64,000 bases of DNA, taken from contig NW_026089623.1 of NCBI RefSeq assembly GCF_024586455.1, positions 10,698,204-10,762,203 on the forward strand, read 5' to 3'. A model generated the notes under the pieces. The model ran no database searches and was not told where the DNA came from. It worked only from the letters and a program-made list of their open reading frames with translations. The position numbers and the translations under genes were made by a program. Positions 11,331-22,077 of this stretch are shown one piece after another; the first letter of the stretch is position 1, and each line of letters starts with the position of its first letter. Source of the DNA: Bactrocera neohumeralis (taxonomy: Eukaryota; Arthropoda; Insecta; Diptera; Tephritidae).

Positions 11331-11897
11331 GTGTTTGTATTTAATTTATCAGAGATTTGTGCCACATTTATTTGACTCATAAAATATTTAAAATTTCCAT
11401 GTCACAATGTTAGTTATCGTACTCCTCCGAATCGGCTTTACCGATTGTAGGAGCCCAATAATAAATTAATGTCCAGTTAACAAATTGTTTTTATTTAATT
11501 TTAAGTTTACATTAATTTTCATTTCCACTTAACCCTCCTAATGTTTTACTAATAATGTCTTAATATTATGCTAGCACCGGTTTTTACCCCTTTTTGTGCT
11601 TAATTTTCTCATTAGCATTGTAAGCTTGTGCGTATATGCTTATGAGGGCGTAGGTATAAAAAACGTATGTTTGTGCGTATGTATGTACATACCTGCTTGC
11701 AAAGTGCACGCGAAAAGTGAGAACATAAAAAATACAATTATGTATAAATCATAGAAAACCGTAACATATTTATAAGGATATAAGAATTGATGCGCATATG
11801 CATAAGCGGTGCTCTCACAAAGGTGAGCAGCCTAATTCATGGTCACGGTCATCCGATTTTGCACACTGACATGCTTCTGACCAAACATACTTACATT
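11331..11897. other. No gene; probable 3' ends of two converging elements
   Basis: Between the plus-strand gypsy relic and the minus-strand BEL element. AT-rich, with purine and pyrimidine runs and several ATG/CAT-rich stretches near 11630-11700. One or both 3' LTRs should lie here, but I found no second copy in the window to define them. Confidence 0.4.
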
Positions 11898-12784
11898 TCA
11901 ATCCGAAATGGGTAATGGTGCAATTTTATAGACTGCTCTCCTTATAATCCCTTTTGTCGTTTTGGTGTCCACAACTCTGACCTTGCCGTCTGAACCAGGG
12001 ACGATTTCGATAATTCTGCCAAGTGACCAATGCTGTGGGGACAAGTTGGATTCATGGATGATGACCATTTGTCCAATTTCGATCTTGACTTCCGGTTTCA
12101 ACCACTTAGAGCGTTGTTGTAGGCTAAGAATATAGTCGTGTGAACATATGTCCCAGAACGCTGCTTCAAATACGTCACCCGCTGCCATTACGTTAACGAA
12201 GTTACTGTGTTCATATTGATAGCTTTATCTGGCATCGACAGTAATGATGTCCCAATCAATAGATGAGCCGGAGTTAGAGCTTCGCCATCGTTGGGGTCAT
12301 TTGAAAGCGGTGTCAACGGACGAGAGTTCAAAATAGCTTCTACTTCAACTACGACAGTCTGAAGTTCTTCATATGTAAGATGTTCATTTGACATGTTTTT
12401 TAGCAAAACAGATTTCATTGATTTTACTGCCGCCTCCCATAAGCCCCCAATATGCGGAGCACGAGGCGGAATGAAGCAAAACTCAAACCCAGTGTTGATG
12501 TTATAACTAGTGATGTCATCAGTAGCCGCTTGATTGAAGAACTGTTGATGAAGATCCTTCAATTTGGCTTGAGCACCAACGAAATTTGTGCCGTTGTCGC
12601 AGTAAATTCGTTGACGTATGCCGCGTCTTCCTACAAAATGTACAAAGTATAAAATTATAAGAGAGAGAGGTCGGATACTAATTCTGCATGTATGGCTTTG
12701 GACGCGAAGCGTACGAAGATTGCTTTGTATGTTTTGTATGGAGCTCTTCCACGAAGACGATAAGTTGTAGTGAAAGCGCCGCAA
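11898..12784 (-). pseudogene. BEL/Pao integrase core and C-terminal domain
   Basis: Frame 12784-12188 contains YFVHFVGRRGIRQRIYCDNGTNF in part, with the second catalytic aspartate in CDNGTNFVGA, then FCFIPPRAPHIGGLWEAAVKS with the glutamate. After that come ILNSRPLTPLSNDPNDGEAL and TPAHLLIG. The first aspartate region (usually near GxDY/FxGP) is lost: the start of this frame looks scrambled. Frame 12188-11898 carries the C-terminal BEL domain (WDICSHDYILSLQQRSKWL, VIIHESNLSPQHW, YKIAPLPISD). The two frames abut at 12188, so a single shift separates them. Confidence 0.85.
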
Positions 12785-12796
12785 AAGTCAACGCCG

Positions 12797-14567
12797 CTAA
12801 CTAGAAATGGGCTGTTGTCGGAAATTTTGCGTCAAAAGGAATTGGTGCGTTAGTTTATGGTTAACAGCGACTTTGTTGAAAACACGAAATATATATGCAG
12901 CGGCGCGAAGTAATCGGTGGCACGATGCACTGCGGTTGATGATGATATTGATGACGTTTCCCTCGTTGCTGCTTTTACTACACTTGAGGTTGATTCCTTT
13001 CCATCGTTCCAAATCTTTGATTTTAATGTTATGTTCCTTCTTGATTACAGGCCATTCCGATGAATTTTTCATTAGAAACTCTGGTCCAAATCGTACTTAG
13101 AAGATCCTGAGCGCTACAGCCACGTGTAACGATGTCTGCATAATTTTGCGTATTTGGTACGTGTTTTCAGCTTTTGCATTCTGAAATTTCCTGAATTTCA
13201 GAGACTCGATTGGCAACAAAGCAATTTAATGTCGCCGAATGAATGTTGAGCCACTTCAGCACGATCTCTGAGTCAGTCCAAAAATATATGTTAGTTAAAA
13301 TTTTAATAACTTATCCTTAATTTTCTGCCAAGTCATACTCAATAACAGTGCTGCACATAACTCCAAACGAGGAAGCGATTGCGCTTTAATCGGTGCCACC
13401 TTAGATTTAGCAATAAGTAACGTAGTTTTGTAAGTGTCGTTTATAATAGAACGTACATAAACGCAGCACCCATATGCGCAACCAAATGTTTTCAAGATCG
13501 GGTGGTAATGTTTCATCCAAATCTAATCTTTGAATCCAAATTTCTTGCATTAATATTTTTTCGGCTCAGTAAACCGAGGATGTCAAATATTTTAGAAATA
13601 ATTGATAAAACAGATCGCTTTGTGATGTTAGGGTGTTAGCTAAAGGTGTTAGCTAAAGGTTTCCATTATGTACCTAAAGCTTTGGTGATGTTTTCTTCAG
13701 TTGTTTATTTACAACTTCGAGTGCGATTTAGTCAGAGAAAGACCATGAGAACGAAGAACTTCTATAATTTCGATTTTTAGTTTTTGTAAGTTTTCAATGT
13801 TATCTGCACCAGTTAATAAATCGTCAGCATAAAAATTTCACAAATAGTAGACGATGGTAGAAGGAAAGGCAGCTTTGTTGACATCAGCAATATGAAATAA
13901 ACTGCGAATAGCTAGAAATGGTGCAGAAGCCAAACCGTAATTTACAGTTTTGAGTTGAAACAACTACAATGGCTCATGAAGTTTGTTTCTCCACAAAATG
14001 AGTTGATATCGCTGATCTTGTTCGTCAATCAAAAATTGCCGGTTAATTGGCGGTTAATACGTAGGGATACAGACGAAGTGATAATAATGTGATGATTAGA
14101 TCTGGTTGAATTGTTGCACCAACCATAAGTATTTCATTTAATGAATTATCAGAAGTGGTGCGCGAAGAGGCGTCGAATACAACTCGACGCTTGGTCGTAG
14201 TACTTTATGGACGGAGTACCCAATGATGTAGAATTACATAGTGCGAGCTACTGAAATCAATGTTTTTTATGGCAACCATGTGTCCGAGTTCAATACATTC
14301 TTTTATAAAATCCGCATACATGTTTTTTAATAATTTATTGTTAAATAGACGTCGTTCAAGAGCGAGAAATCTCTTTCTGGCTTTGTAGAAAGAGCTGCCT
14401 AATATTGTAGGTGAAACCTTAAATGGTAACAGTACTTGCACACATCCATCATTTTTCACTTGAACGTTTTCAATTAAATGTTTTTCGCATATACGTTCTT
14501 GTTCGGACAAATATACGTTGCAGTTTGTAGAAGTATAGATCAACAAGCTGAATATTTTCAGGAACAT
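12797..14567 (-). pseudogene. BEL/Pao reverse transcriptase and RNase H
   Basis: Order on the minus strand: RT N-terminal segment (KKYADF-like block RRLFNNKLLKNMYADFIKEC, frame 14567-14205), finger/palm segment ending LASAPFLAIRSLFHIADV, and the active site FYADDLLTGADN with the codons for YADD at 13831-13820. RNase H follows at 13516-13295 (AKSKVAPIKAQSLPRLELCAALLL). A linker frame, 13072-12797, joins to integrase and includes the CHRLLRAAAYIFRVFN stretch common in BEL polyproteins. RT is spread over at least three frames with stops, one of them (cac aaa tag type) just before YADD. The catalytic residues themselves are kept. Confidence 0.8.
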
Positions 14568-16110
14568 TCCATTTAGAAATTTTAATAGGACTACTAAGGA
14601 TTTGTGTTGTAATCTGTTTAGTTAGAACAAATTGCGACATCCAAGTAAAATCTCTAATGCGAGACTTGATTTTCGCATTTACTGCATATTTTGAGTTAGA
14701 ACGAATATCTGAAATACCTGAGATTTCCTGGTGTGAGAAAAACCTTTCAAGCTGCAATCGCTTTTCTGTTTCTTCGGTGCTGCAATTCAATTCGGAACAG
14801 GAATCCAATAAGGCGCGAGCTGACTGCATCACTCCGAATTTATCCTGTACGTAAATTAAAGCTGTCCGTAATATCGCCCTTTTGCGTGTGCATGCGATGA
14901 GTGAAACCGATGGATTAGTTGGTGACTGTAGCGATGGATTCGGCGAAGTAAATGACACAGATGTATTGTCTTTCCCTTTAAGTTCTAATGTTTGTGCAAA
15001 TGGATAATTTGTAGTTCCAACGGTGGAGAAATGAAGATGAGAGTGGTGCGCTTGATGACATACACGGCAACGAGATTTTGATGGACATTTGATACGGTGT
15101 GCCCTTTGCGTAAGCAATTGATATAGGCTCCTGCTTGCTTCACCCAATCAAAACGCATCTTAACTGACAACTGTAGAAATGAAAGACAATTGTTTAAGCT
15201 ATGCTCTACCTTGTTGCAATGTATACAATTCGACATCGCATTAACGAATGAATTTGCATTTTTCTTACCGTGTAGCTTACAATCTCGCTATGTTAACTTT
15301 AAGTTTTCACCGTTTGAACAGGTTTCTAAATACTGACAGTGCCGATTCAACCACTTGTAGCAATCGTCCCACGATGACAAGTAGTCACTCTTGCTTTTGA
15401 TTGTATGCTGATTTAGAATAGGAATCAATTTTGGTTAAAACAATATGAATTAGCATTGAATTCATTACGTCGCTTTCTGCAACAGTGTCTATATATATCT
15501 TTCTTTTAGCCGCAGTATAGCCTTCGGGTAATTATCTTCGATTACCTGAAAGGGTTCGATGACGCTAAGGGCTGGTCCTGAAAGACAGTTTAAAAGATAA
15601 TGAAATTCGTCCACCTTTGGCATTGTTGGGTCATCAAGAACCATGTTACAAAAGGTGCGGAAAAACGTTTAAATTCAGCATATTTGCCGTCAAATTTAGG
15701 AAATTTGAGTGAAGGTAATCGATTATGGTAGCTGCTAGTATTTCCAAAAGTTGTTGCATTGAAAACGCTAGTGTTCAACTCAGAAGGTATCCGGGGTGGA
15801 TTTACGAAAGTATTTTAGATTCTGTTGAAATGTACGTTTCTTCAATTTCTGATCTCGATTTGTCTGACGGAGAATGAGCTTCAATATTGTTCTGGACGTC
15901 ACAAATATGTTGAAAATAGGACTCAACAATTTGTGGCCGACATCCGAGAACATGCGTATCAATATCGACTTCTTCACAAGCAATTCGTTGTTTTATACTA
16001 TGCAGGTTGCGAAGAATCGTTGAACCCGTTTGAATTAGCGAGGACAAAGGCGACTGTTCCTCAACAGCCATGTTAGGCACATTGGCTTTACTGTTGTTAG
16101 GCATTTGAAG
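14470..16110 (-). pseudogene. BEL/Pao gag, zinc knuckles and protease
   Basis: The likely gag start is the ATG at about 16103 (MPNNSKANVPNMAVEEQSPL), in the frame running to 15802. DUF1759-like gag sequence follows in 15778-15590 (LPSLKFPKFDGKYAEFKRF). The zinc-knuckle region in 15236-14985 reads CIHCNKVEHSLNNC and NCLRKGHTVSN. In frame 15147-14470, AHRIKCPSKSRCRVCHQAHH is a knuckle-like region, and TALIYVQDKFGVMQSARALL then DSCSELN mark the protease, where the usual DxGS/A is DSCSE. The last part overlaps the RT start in another frame. Gag would form the particle and protease cut the polyprotein. Confidence 0.75.
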
Positions 16111-16329
16111 GCACGAAATAAATATATTTGTACGTATGTATAAGTTAACCCTAACATATTTACGTTTCTCACCAAACATATTTACATTTCTTAATATTTA
16201 TTACGAAACGTATAAGCATATTTTTGCTATACTTTCGCTGACAATCATTTTCTGATTACGTCCCAAATTTTGTTTAGCCTATTTCCGATCGTTGCAATAC
16301 TTTAACCTTTAACCACAACCTTATCTTTC

Positions 16330-16690
16330 AGTAAACATTAAAGAAAAATCATCAAAACAACTTTATCTTAGAACAATAGAAGCGCACTATCAGTACAACA
16401 AACAATAACAACCCAAATAGTTATTTACTAGTAAACAACTAGCATCTCAATAGTATGAGCAGCGATAAGCATAGCCTATATAAGCAACTGGAACAATAGC
16501 CTCGAGGTCACTTTATCATTATCGACTGCCGAGTAACAAGTTCTGTATACCACTTGTAAAGGTACAGTTTAAGTTTAATATATTCAATACTTAAGTACAT
16601 GTGTATACTGTGAATTATTAAACGAATGAAGGATCAGTCAGTACCAATCTCATTGGCTGACTTAAAATTATATTTATTTTATTCATAACG
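16330..16690 (+). repeat. LTR-like remnant, plus orientation
   Basis: The first 150 bases (aaacattaaagaaaa..., acaacaaacaa-aacaaccc block, agcagc) match 58795-58940 with many substitutions. That second site is a 5' LTR followed by a primer site and gag, so this is an LTR of a related family. A TATA-type box (tatataag) lies at 16477-16484 and an attaaa signal near 16616. The second halves of the two copies do not align. It may be the 3' LTR of the gypsy relic at 6350-11330, separated from it by the BEL insertion. Confidence 0.55.
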
Positions 16691-16833
16691 AGTAAATAAA
16701 TTAACTCACGCGCGACCCAAAAGTGCTGACTTAGCGTCTGCATTGAATGCACGGTCACGTTGCACTGCATGTGATGATCGCTGCTCACACACTTTTAATT
16801 CCAATAACTAATTTTTAACATAAGTTTCAATTC

Positions 16834-17146
16834 AGTAGTTAAGTGGTAGTTAATAAGTGCGGTTGACAAAAAGGTTGGACTAAGAAGACATAGTCTTCCC
16901 AACAAGTAGTTAAGTGGTAGTTAATAAGTGCGGTTGACAAAAAGGTTGGACTAAGAAGACATAGTTTTCCCAACAAGTAGTTAAGTGGTAGTTAATAAGT
17001 GCGGTTTACAAAAAGGTTGGACTAAGAAAACATAGTCTTCCCAACACGTAGTTAAGTAATAGTGACTAAGTGAAAAGAAGTGTAGTTGACTAAAAGGTTG
17101 GACTAAAAAGGCATAGTCTTCCCAACGAGTAATAGTGACTAAACGG
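16834..17146 (+). repeat. 71-bp tandem repeat array, about four units
   Basis: Units begin agtagttaag at 16834, 16905 and 16976, with a diverged fourth at 17047 and a shortened fifth after about 17120. The period is exactly 71 for the first three steps. Each unit contains a hairpin: gttgg...gaagac paired with gtcttcccaac, spaced by a few bases. It ends just before a Helitron-like 5' terminus at 17154. Confidence 0.9.
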
Positions 17147-17153
17147 AAAGAAA

Positions 17154-17480
17154 TCTATATAAATAAAAATGAATTGTTGTTCGTTAGTCTGATTAAAACT
17201 CGAGAACTGCTGGGCCGATTGAGCTGACTTTGGTTTTAAAATGTTTGTCGTAGTCCAGGGTAGGTCTAAACGGTGAGCAAATAAGGAAAAAATCCGAGTA
17301 AGATAGAGTAAAACGGCAATTCCATTTTCCCATATAAAAGTTGACCACTTACTTGCTGTCAAACATTTGACGGTATTTGTACTCTCAGTCCCACTCGAAT
17401 TGAAGAACGCATTAAAACAACACTTTTGAATCGACAACATAATATCAACTCTGCTCATAACATCGTGTATTTAAATTTCA
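17154..17480 (+). mobile_element. Helitron-like 5' terminal segment
   Basis: Starts TCTATATAAATAAAAATG directly after an A, the form expected of a Helitron 5' end (A|TC). The following sequence (gttcgttagtctgattaaaac, then a pgctgggccgatt-like block) is, as I recall it, a recurring start of insect Helitron-family elements. No matching plus-strand 3' end was found nearby, so it may be a truncated copy or part of a tandem Helitron. Confidence 0.45.
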
Positions 17481-17481
17481 A

Positions 17482-18373
17482 TTTCAAAATATATGAATAT
17501 AATTAATGTGTTGACATGTTTGATGGTGCCAACCTTACAGTGTTACCAACTCTCAAAAATACTTTTATTATAATAACGGGGCATCTCTGCTTGTGCAGAC
17601 TCCACATTGCTCATTGCTTACTAGATATAGAATACTACATAGTTTGCCATATATGGTAAGCTAGAAGCTGTCTCTTCAGCAGTTTAACAGCGCAGTTTTC
17701 ATTTATATGAAAATTTCGAAGAGGCAACATATTCCATTTCCACATATGCCGACGGCATTTTAGTTTCGGTAATATGAAAATTAGAAGAGCGAGTTAAGAC
17801 GGTTGTGTTATATTATAAAAATAAAGTACATTTTCAAAATAACATTCAATATTTAGTATAATATTGTTAATTTATAGAAATATTATGGAAATTGGGTTGT
17901 GAAGTCTTAAACTTAATAAACTTATACAAGCATAAATCAAAATATCATTTCTCATTTTAAATTTATTATTTTAATTTCAAAATATAAATATAATTAATGT
18001 GTTGACATGTTTGATGGTGCCAACCTTACAGTGTTACCAACTCTCAAAAATACGTTTATTATAATAACGGGGCATCTCTGCTTGTGCAGACTCCACATTG
18101 CTCATTGCTTACTAGATATAGAATACTACATAGTTTGCCATATATCGTAAGCTAGAAGCTGTCTCTTCAGCAGTTTAACAGCGCAGTTTTCATTTATATG
18201 AAAATTTCGAAGAGGCAACATATTCCATTTCCACATATGCCGACGGCATTTTAGTTTCGGTAATATGAAAATTAGAAGAGCGAGTTAAGACGGTTGTGTT
18301 ATATTATAAAAATAAAGTACATTTTCAAAATAACATTCAATATTTAGTATAATATTGTTAATATATAGAAATA
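17482..18373 (+). repeat. 491-bp segment present twice in tandem
   Basis: The segment from about 17482 to 17888 recurs at 17973-18373 with an offset of 491 bases and only a handful of differences (for example atggtaagc versus atcgtaagc). The first copy is followed by about 90 extra bases before the second begins. There is no convincing reading frame in it. The second copy ends exactly at the CTAG terminus of the minus-strand Helitron. Confidence 0.9.
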
Positions 18374-20550
18374 CTAGCTGTTACCCTGTGCGTTTCGCTA
18401 CACCTAAATCGATTAAAACTCTTAAGGGTTTTTACTTTGTGTTTTATTTATTAATGTAAAACTGTTACTTATTTATAAAACATTTATAAAATATATTGGT
18501 ATACAACATTTTTGGTTTTTCCACCTGGCGCGTAAATGAATAAGCACCTTGGTGTTGCTACTCTCGAGCATGCGACGAACAATTGGCCGTGGGAGAAGCA
18601 CGGTTCCTCCAAATTGACGCCGCACACTTGAAACGTTTGCCCTTGCGATTTGTTGATGGTCATCGCAAAGGCAAGACGTACTGGGAACTGCAAGCGCTTA
18701 AATTCAAACGGCATGTCCGTTGGAATCATGGGAATGCGTGGTAAGAGTACAACTTCACCTGCTGCCTTGCCATTTAGTATTGTTGCTTCAATAAAATTTG
18801 GCCACAATTTTTTGACTGAAAGTCTTGTGCCATTACACAAAGTCGGTGGCTACAGATTTCGTAGAAGTATAATGGGTGAACCGACTTTCAGGACCAAACG
18901 ATGCGGTGGCAGACCGGGGGATCCAAAGAATTCAAGAATTCATTTGGATAATTGACTACTTCATCTTGATTTAAAACGCTATCAATCGATGTACATATAT
19001 GTTGGAGCTTCTCCTGCCAGTTTTTCTTGAATGACAAAATTGATTTCGTTGACGTATACATTTTTCGGTGCCAATATTGCGCGTTCACTTAAATAATCGT
19101 GGCGTTGATAGTGTTGAATAATATTCGGAAATACACTTTCAATCAATTCTTTTTCGATTGTAAAAGTGTACAAAAGTTGTTCGGCAATGTGATCAAACCG
19201 GTATCATCGAAAACGCCGCTGCGGATCGATCATTTTGCAATTGGACTCGCATGTTGATGGTAAGAGTCAGCCTTTGAACATGTCTCCACAAAACTGACGA
19301 TTTTAAACATACGTTTATTTCGTCGGCAGGAGTTGATCGAGGAATGACTGACAAAGTTTGCCGAAAATCGCCGGAAAATAAGACTAATGCTCCGCCAAAA
19401 AGTTTTTGTTTTTGGCGTAAATCTTGCATTGTTCTATTGAATGCTTCTAATGACTTTTTGTTAGCTATTGGGCACTCATCCCATAGAACTATTCCTCGCT
19501 CCTCGCAAAACTTTTGCCATTGTTGAATTCCTCGATATGTTGCACGTTGGTGTTTCAACGACTTGTATGTTCAACGGTAATTTCAACGCAGAATGTGCAG
19601 TTCGGCCGCCATCAAGTAGAGTAGCAGCGATGTCTGACGAAGCAATTGCCAGCGCAATTTTCTGCTGTGACCGTATAGTAGCAAGAATCAAAGAGATCAG
19701 AAACGTTTTCCCTGTACCACCGGGCGCATCAAGAAAGTAGAATCCACCGGCGTTATTGTCAACCGCTCGAATAATCTTATCATAAGCATTTTTCTGCTGA
19801 ATATTCAATTTGGTAATGTTAGCTTTTATGAAAGCACGCAATTCATTGCAATCGTATTGTTGTTCACGTTGAAGCTCATGGTCAATGACTGGGCGCAGTA
19901 ATGCCAAGTTGCGCTAATGCCTTATTCGCAATTGTAAGGCACAGATCTTCAACCAATATCAAAGCAGAATTATACATTTGTAATGTATATAGCAAGTCTG
20001 CGTCCGATGCTCGATTACGCGCCAAAATTAATAAGTCCTCGGTCATGCAGTCTTTGTACTTATTCCACAGTTATTGCGGATTTGACGGAAGGCATGTAGA
20101 TATTATTATGGCGAATAGTACGCGTATTTGTTTTGGATGAGATGTGAGTGATGCGTCATGAAGTGCGGTGTCCCAATGCATATCATCTTCTAACAAATGC
20201 AATCGCTGACATGCTTCACGATACGTCGCACACAACTGACCGTCAATAGTTTTCATATCATCAAATGATCTTGGTCCGCGCACGTTGACTAACAGCAGAC
20301 GCAAATAAAAACATTCGGCGTTGTTCGGATGGATGGTGTAAATGCGTCTTATGGCATCGGTTTTACGGGCATTTGGATAACCGTCAACACACTCCCCTTG
20401 CTTTCGTCGTTGAAATGTTTTCGATGATGGATTCCAAGTGAAATATTGTGGTATTTCGGAATATAGCAATGTTCTTGCAATTTCATCGTTTTCAGACAAC
20501 TCGAAAAAGGTAGTTAGTGTTGTCCCCGGTGGTCGTGCTAGAGTATGCAT
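18374..20550 (-). mobile_element. Helitron, minus strand, 3' half
   Basis: The minus-strand 3' end is CTAG (18377-18374) followed by T, the classical Helitron terminus. A short gcg-aaa-cgc inverted motif lies about 20 bases upstream. The helicase coding sequence ends 107 bases before it. The 5' half, including the HUH replication-initiator domain, is not found: coding stops being recognisable beyond 20550. Helitrons move by rolling-circle replication. Confidence 0.75.
18484..20550 (-). pseudogene. Helitron PIF1-type helicase
   Basis: Order on the minus strand: the segment before the helicase (YSEIPQYFTW, RRIYTIHPNNAECFYLRLLL, frame 20550-20071), Walker A in FLDAPGGTGKTFLIS (frame 19907-19476), Walker B in IVLWDECPI and motif III GDFRQTLSVIPR (frame 19558-19193), then C-terminal motifs in frame 18840-18484: FAMTINKSQGQT and HGQLFVACSRV. 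Shifts fall near 19500, 19190, 19000 and 18860, so no single protein can be made. The helicase would unwind DNA during rolling-circle transposition. All key ATPase motifs are still legible. Confidence 0.9.
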
Positions 20551-21247
20551 ATTTGAAGTACATAAATAAAAATGGAAAAATTAACCTAAAACTTCATCTG
20601 AAGCACTTACGAAACAATAACAATACTCACTTGCTTTGTGTGTGTTGCACGGTCAGCAGAAAACACAAAATCGGTTCGAATAAATGTAGCAAATCGATGG
20701 AATTAAATCTGGAAAAAACACACAATGTTGAAACACTTTTTTTACACACACCGCGCATTTTCAAGCGACAATCGAACCGCATGGCATCACAAATGAAACA
20801 ACAACAATACTCACTTGCTTTGTGTTGTACGCAGAATGTTATGCCCCTATTGCGGTTTTCAACCCGACTTGGTCGAATTGAAGTTAAGGCAACTCAACTT
20901 CAGATCAACCAAACTCTTTTTCGGTATTGCGAACTTCAACTAAGTTCAGTCGAAATATGATTGGCGTTGCCAACCTAAGAAAGGGAAATTTGACAGATAG
21001 TGAAACAGCTAAAATTTTGTAAACGACATATTTAAACAATTAAATTCAGTTGTCGCTCGCAACAAAGTGAATTAACATATATAATAAACAATAAATAAAA
21101 AATAGATATAAGTTTTGATTTATATTACAATGACGAAAATACTGGGGGCAAAATTTATGTGCTACGTATACGAAAAAGCCTTCGTGATCACTCAAATCCA
21201 TTGAAGCTTCCAAATGCAAAGTAAGCCATAGTTTTTTCACAATTGAA
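20551..21247. other. No gene; short direct repeats
   Basis: A block containing caatactcacttgctttgtg occurs at about 20616 and again at about 20807. The first could hold splice-donor-like sequence for the minus-strand Helitron gene (gtaagtgcttcag), but no upstream Rep exon was found. The open frame at 20517-20960 on the plus strand has no recognisable motif. Confidence 0.45.
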
Positions 21248-21475
21248 TTGCTTTTTAATAATGTTTGTTGCAGATTCATAAGTTATTTTCGATTAAATAA
21301 AGAAGCATTTTGTTTTTTACTGAATGAGATGAAGGAACATTTCCACAAACGTGTGCGAGGAACGGCCATACCTCCTATATTAAAACTATTTAACATTGGG
21401 TTGGCGCAACCTACGATATCTTTAGTAATTAAAGAGGTTCTAAATATAATTGAACAACGTATTTGTGCCCAATAG
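21248..21475 (+). pseudogene. Harbinger-type (HARBI1-like) transposase fragment
   Basis: Reads ISYFRLNKEAFCFLLNEMK, RVRGTAIPPILKLFN and then IGLAQPTISLVIKEVLN, followed by a stop. This matches the N-terminal part of PIF/Harbinger transposases, where a helix-turn-helix block resembling GVSQPTISR precedes the catalytic domain. About 25 codons between LKLFN and IGLAQPT are missing. The DDE domain is absent: the fragment ends ten bases before the assembly gap. Upstream sequence from 21200 may hold an intron or flank. Confidence 0.65.
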
Positions 21476-21485
21476 ATTAAAATTC

Positions 21486-21585
21486 NNNNNNNNNNNNNNN
21501 NNNNNNNNNNNNNNNNNNNNNNNNNNNNNNNNNNNNNNNNNNNNNNNNNNNNNNNNNNNNNNNNNNNNNNNNNNNNNNNNNNNNN
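21486..21585. other. Assembly gap (100 N)
   Basis: Exactly 100 unknown bases, the conventional size for a gap of unknown length. The Harbinger fragment runs up to its left edge, so more of that element may be missing from the assembly. Confidence 1.
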
Positions 21586-22077
21586 CGTTTAGTATTTTGG
21601 TTAAAAACAGTATTTATGTGTAAAGGATGTCGCTTGGCGCAACAGGTACCACAAAATATTACATATTTTCCATTAACGCATTCGTAAGAAATTAAACGGT
21701 TCGGTGAGGAAAATATAAATTATTAAAAGACATATGTATAACTAAGTAAATAACAATAATAAAAATATTGCGAACAATTTATATCATATATTCAAAGCCC
21801 AAATTGGCACATTTTCGATAATACCCCTTGTTCTTCGGTAAGTAAAAAGTGCATTTGCAGGCACATACGAACGGATTCGTTTATAGGTATACCCTATTAG
21901 ACATACAATACAAAACAAACACTTAAATAAATAATAAATAATTTTTTTACTATTTTCGATATAAATTTACGGAAGAAGCTATTTGATTTAATCCGATTAA
22001 AAAAAGGATTATAGATTTTCTTATTTCGCTGTGCAATCACACTGAGAGAAATTATTTCTTTTATTGAACTTTTCTAA
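21586..22077. other. No gene seen
   Basis: Very AT-rich sequence without a recognisable frame, repeat or terminus. It lies between the gap and a Pao gag fragment. Confidence 0.5.

Larger units (their letters stand above)
11898..16110 (-). mobile_element. BEL/Pao LTR retrotransposon relic
   Basis: Read on the minus strand, the pieces come in normal order: gag start near 16103, zinc knuckles about 15230-15060, protease about 14860, RT 14570-13700, RNase H 13516-13295, integrase 12784-12188 and the C-terminal domain to 11898. That is about 4.2 kb of internal sequence, a little shorter than usual for BEL. Several frameshifts and stops interrupt it. No LTR pair could be recognised around it: the right flank at 16330 is a plus-strand LTR of another element. 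It probably landed in the 3' end of the gypsy relic to its left. Confidence 0.8.

Noticed and set aside
11331..16329. LTR pair of the minus-strand BEL element
   Set aside because: I compared the two flanks and found only a short shared stretch (accaaacat-cttacattt type) near 11880 and 16171, too short for LTRs.
16834..17146. CRISPR array
   Set aside because: Units are contiguous 71-bp repeats without unique spacers, in a eukaryotic genome.
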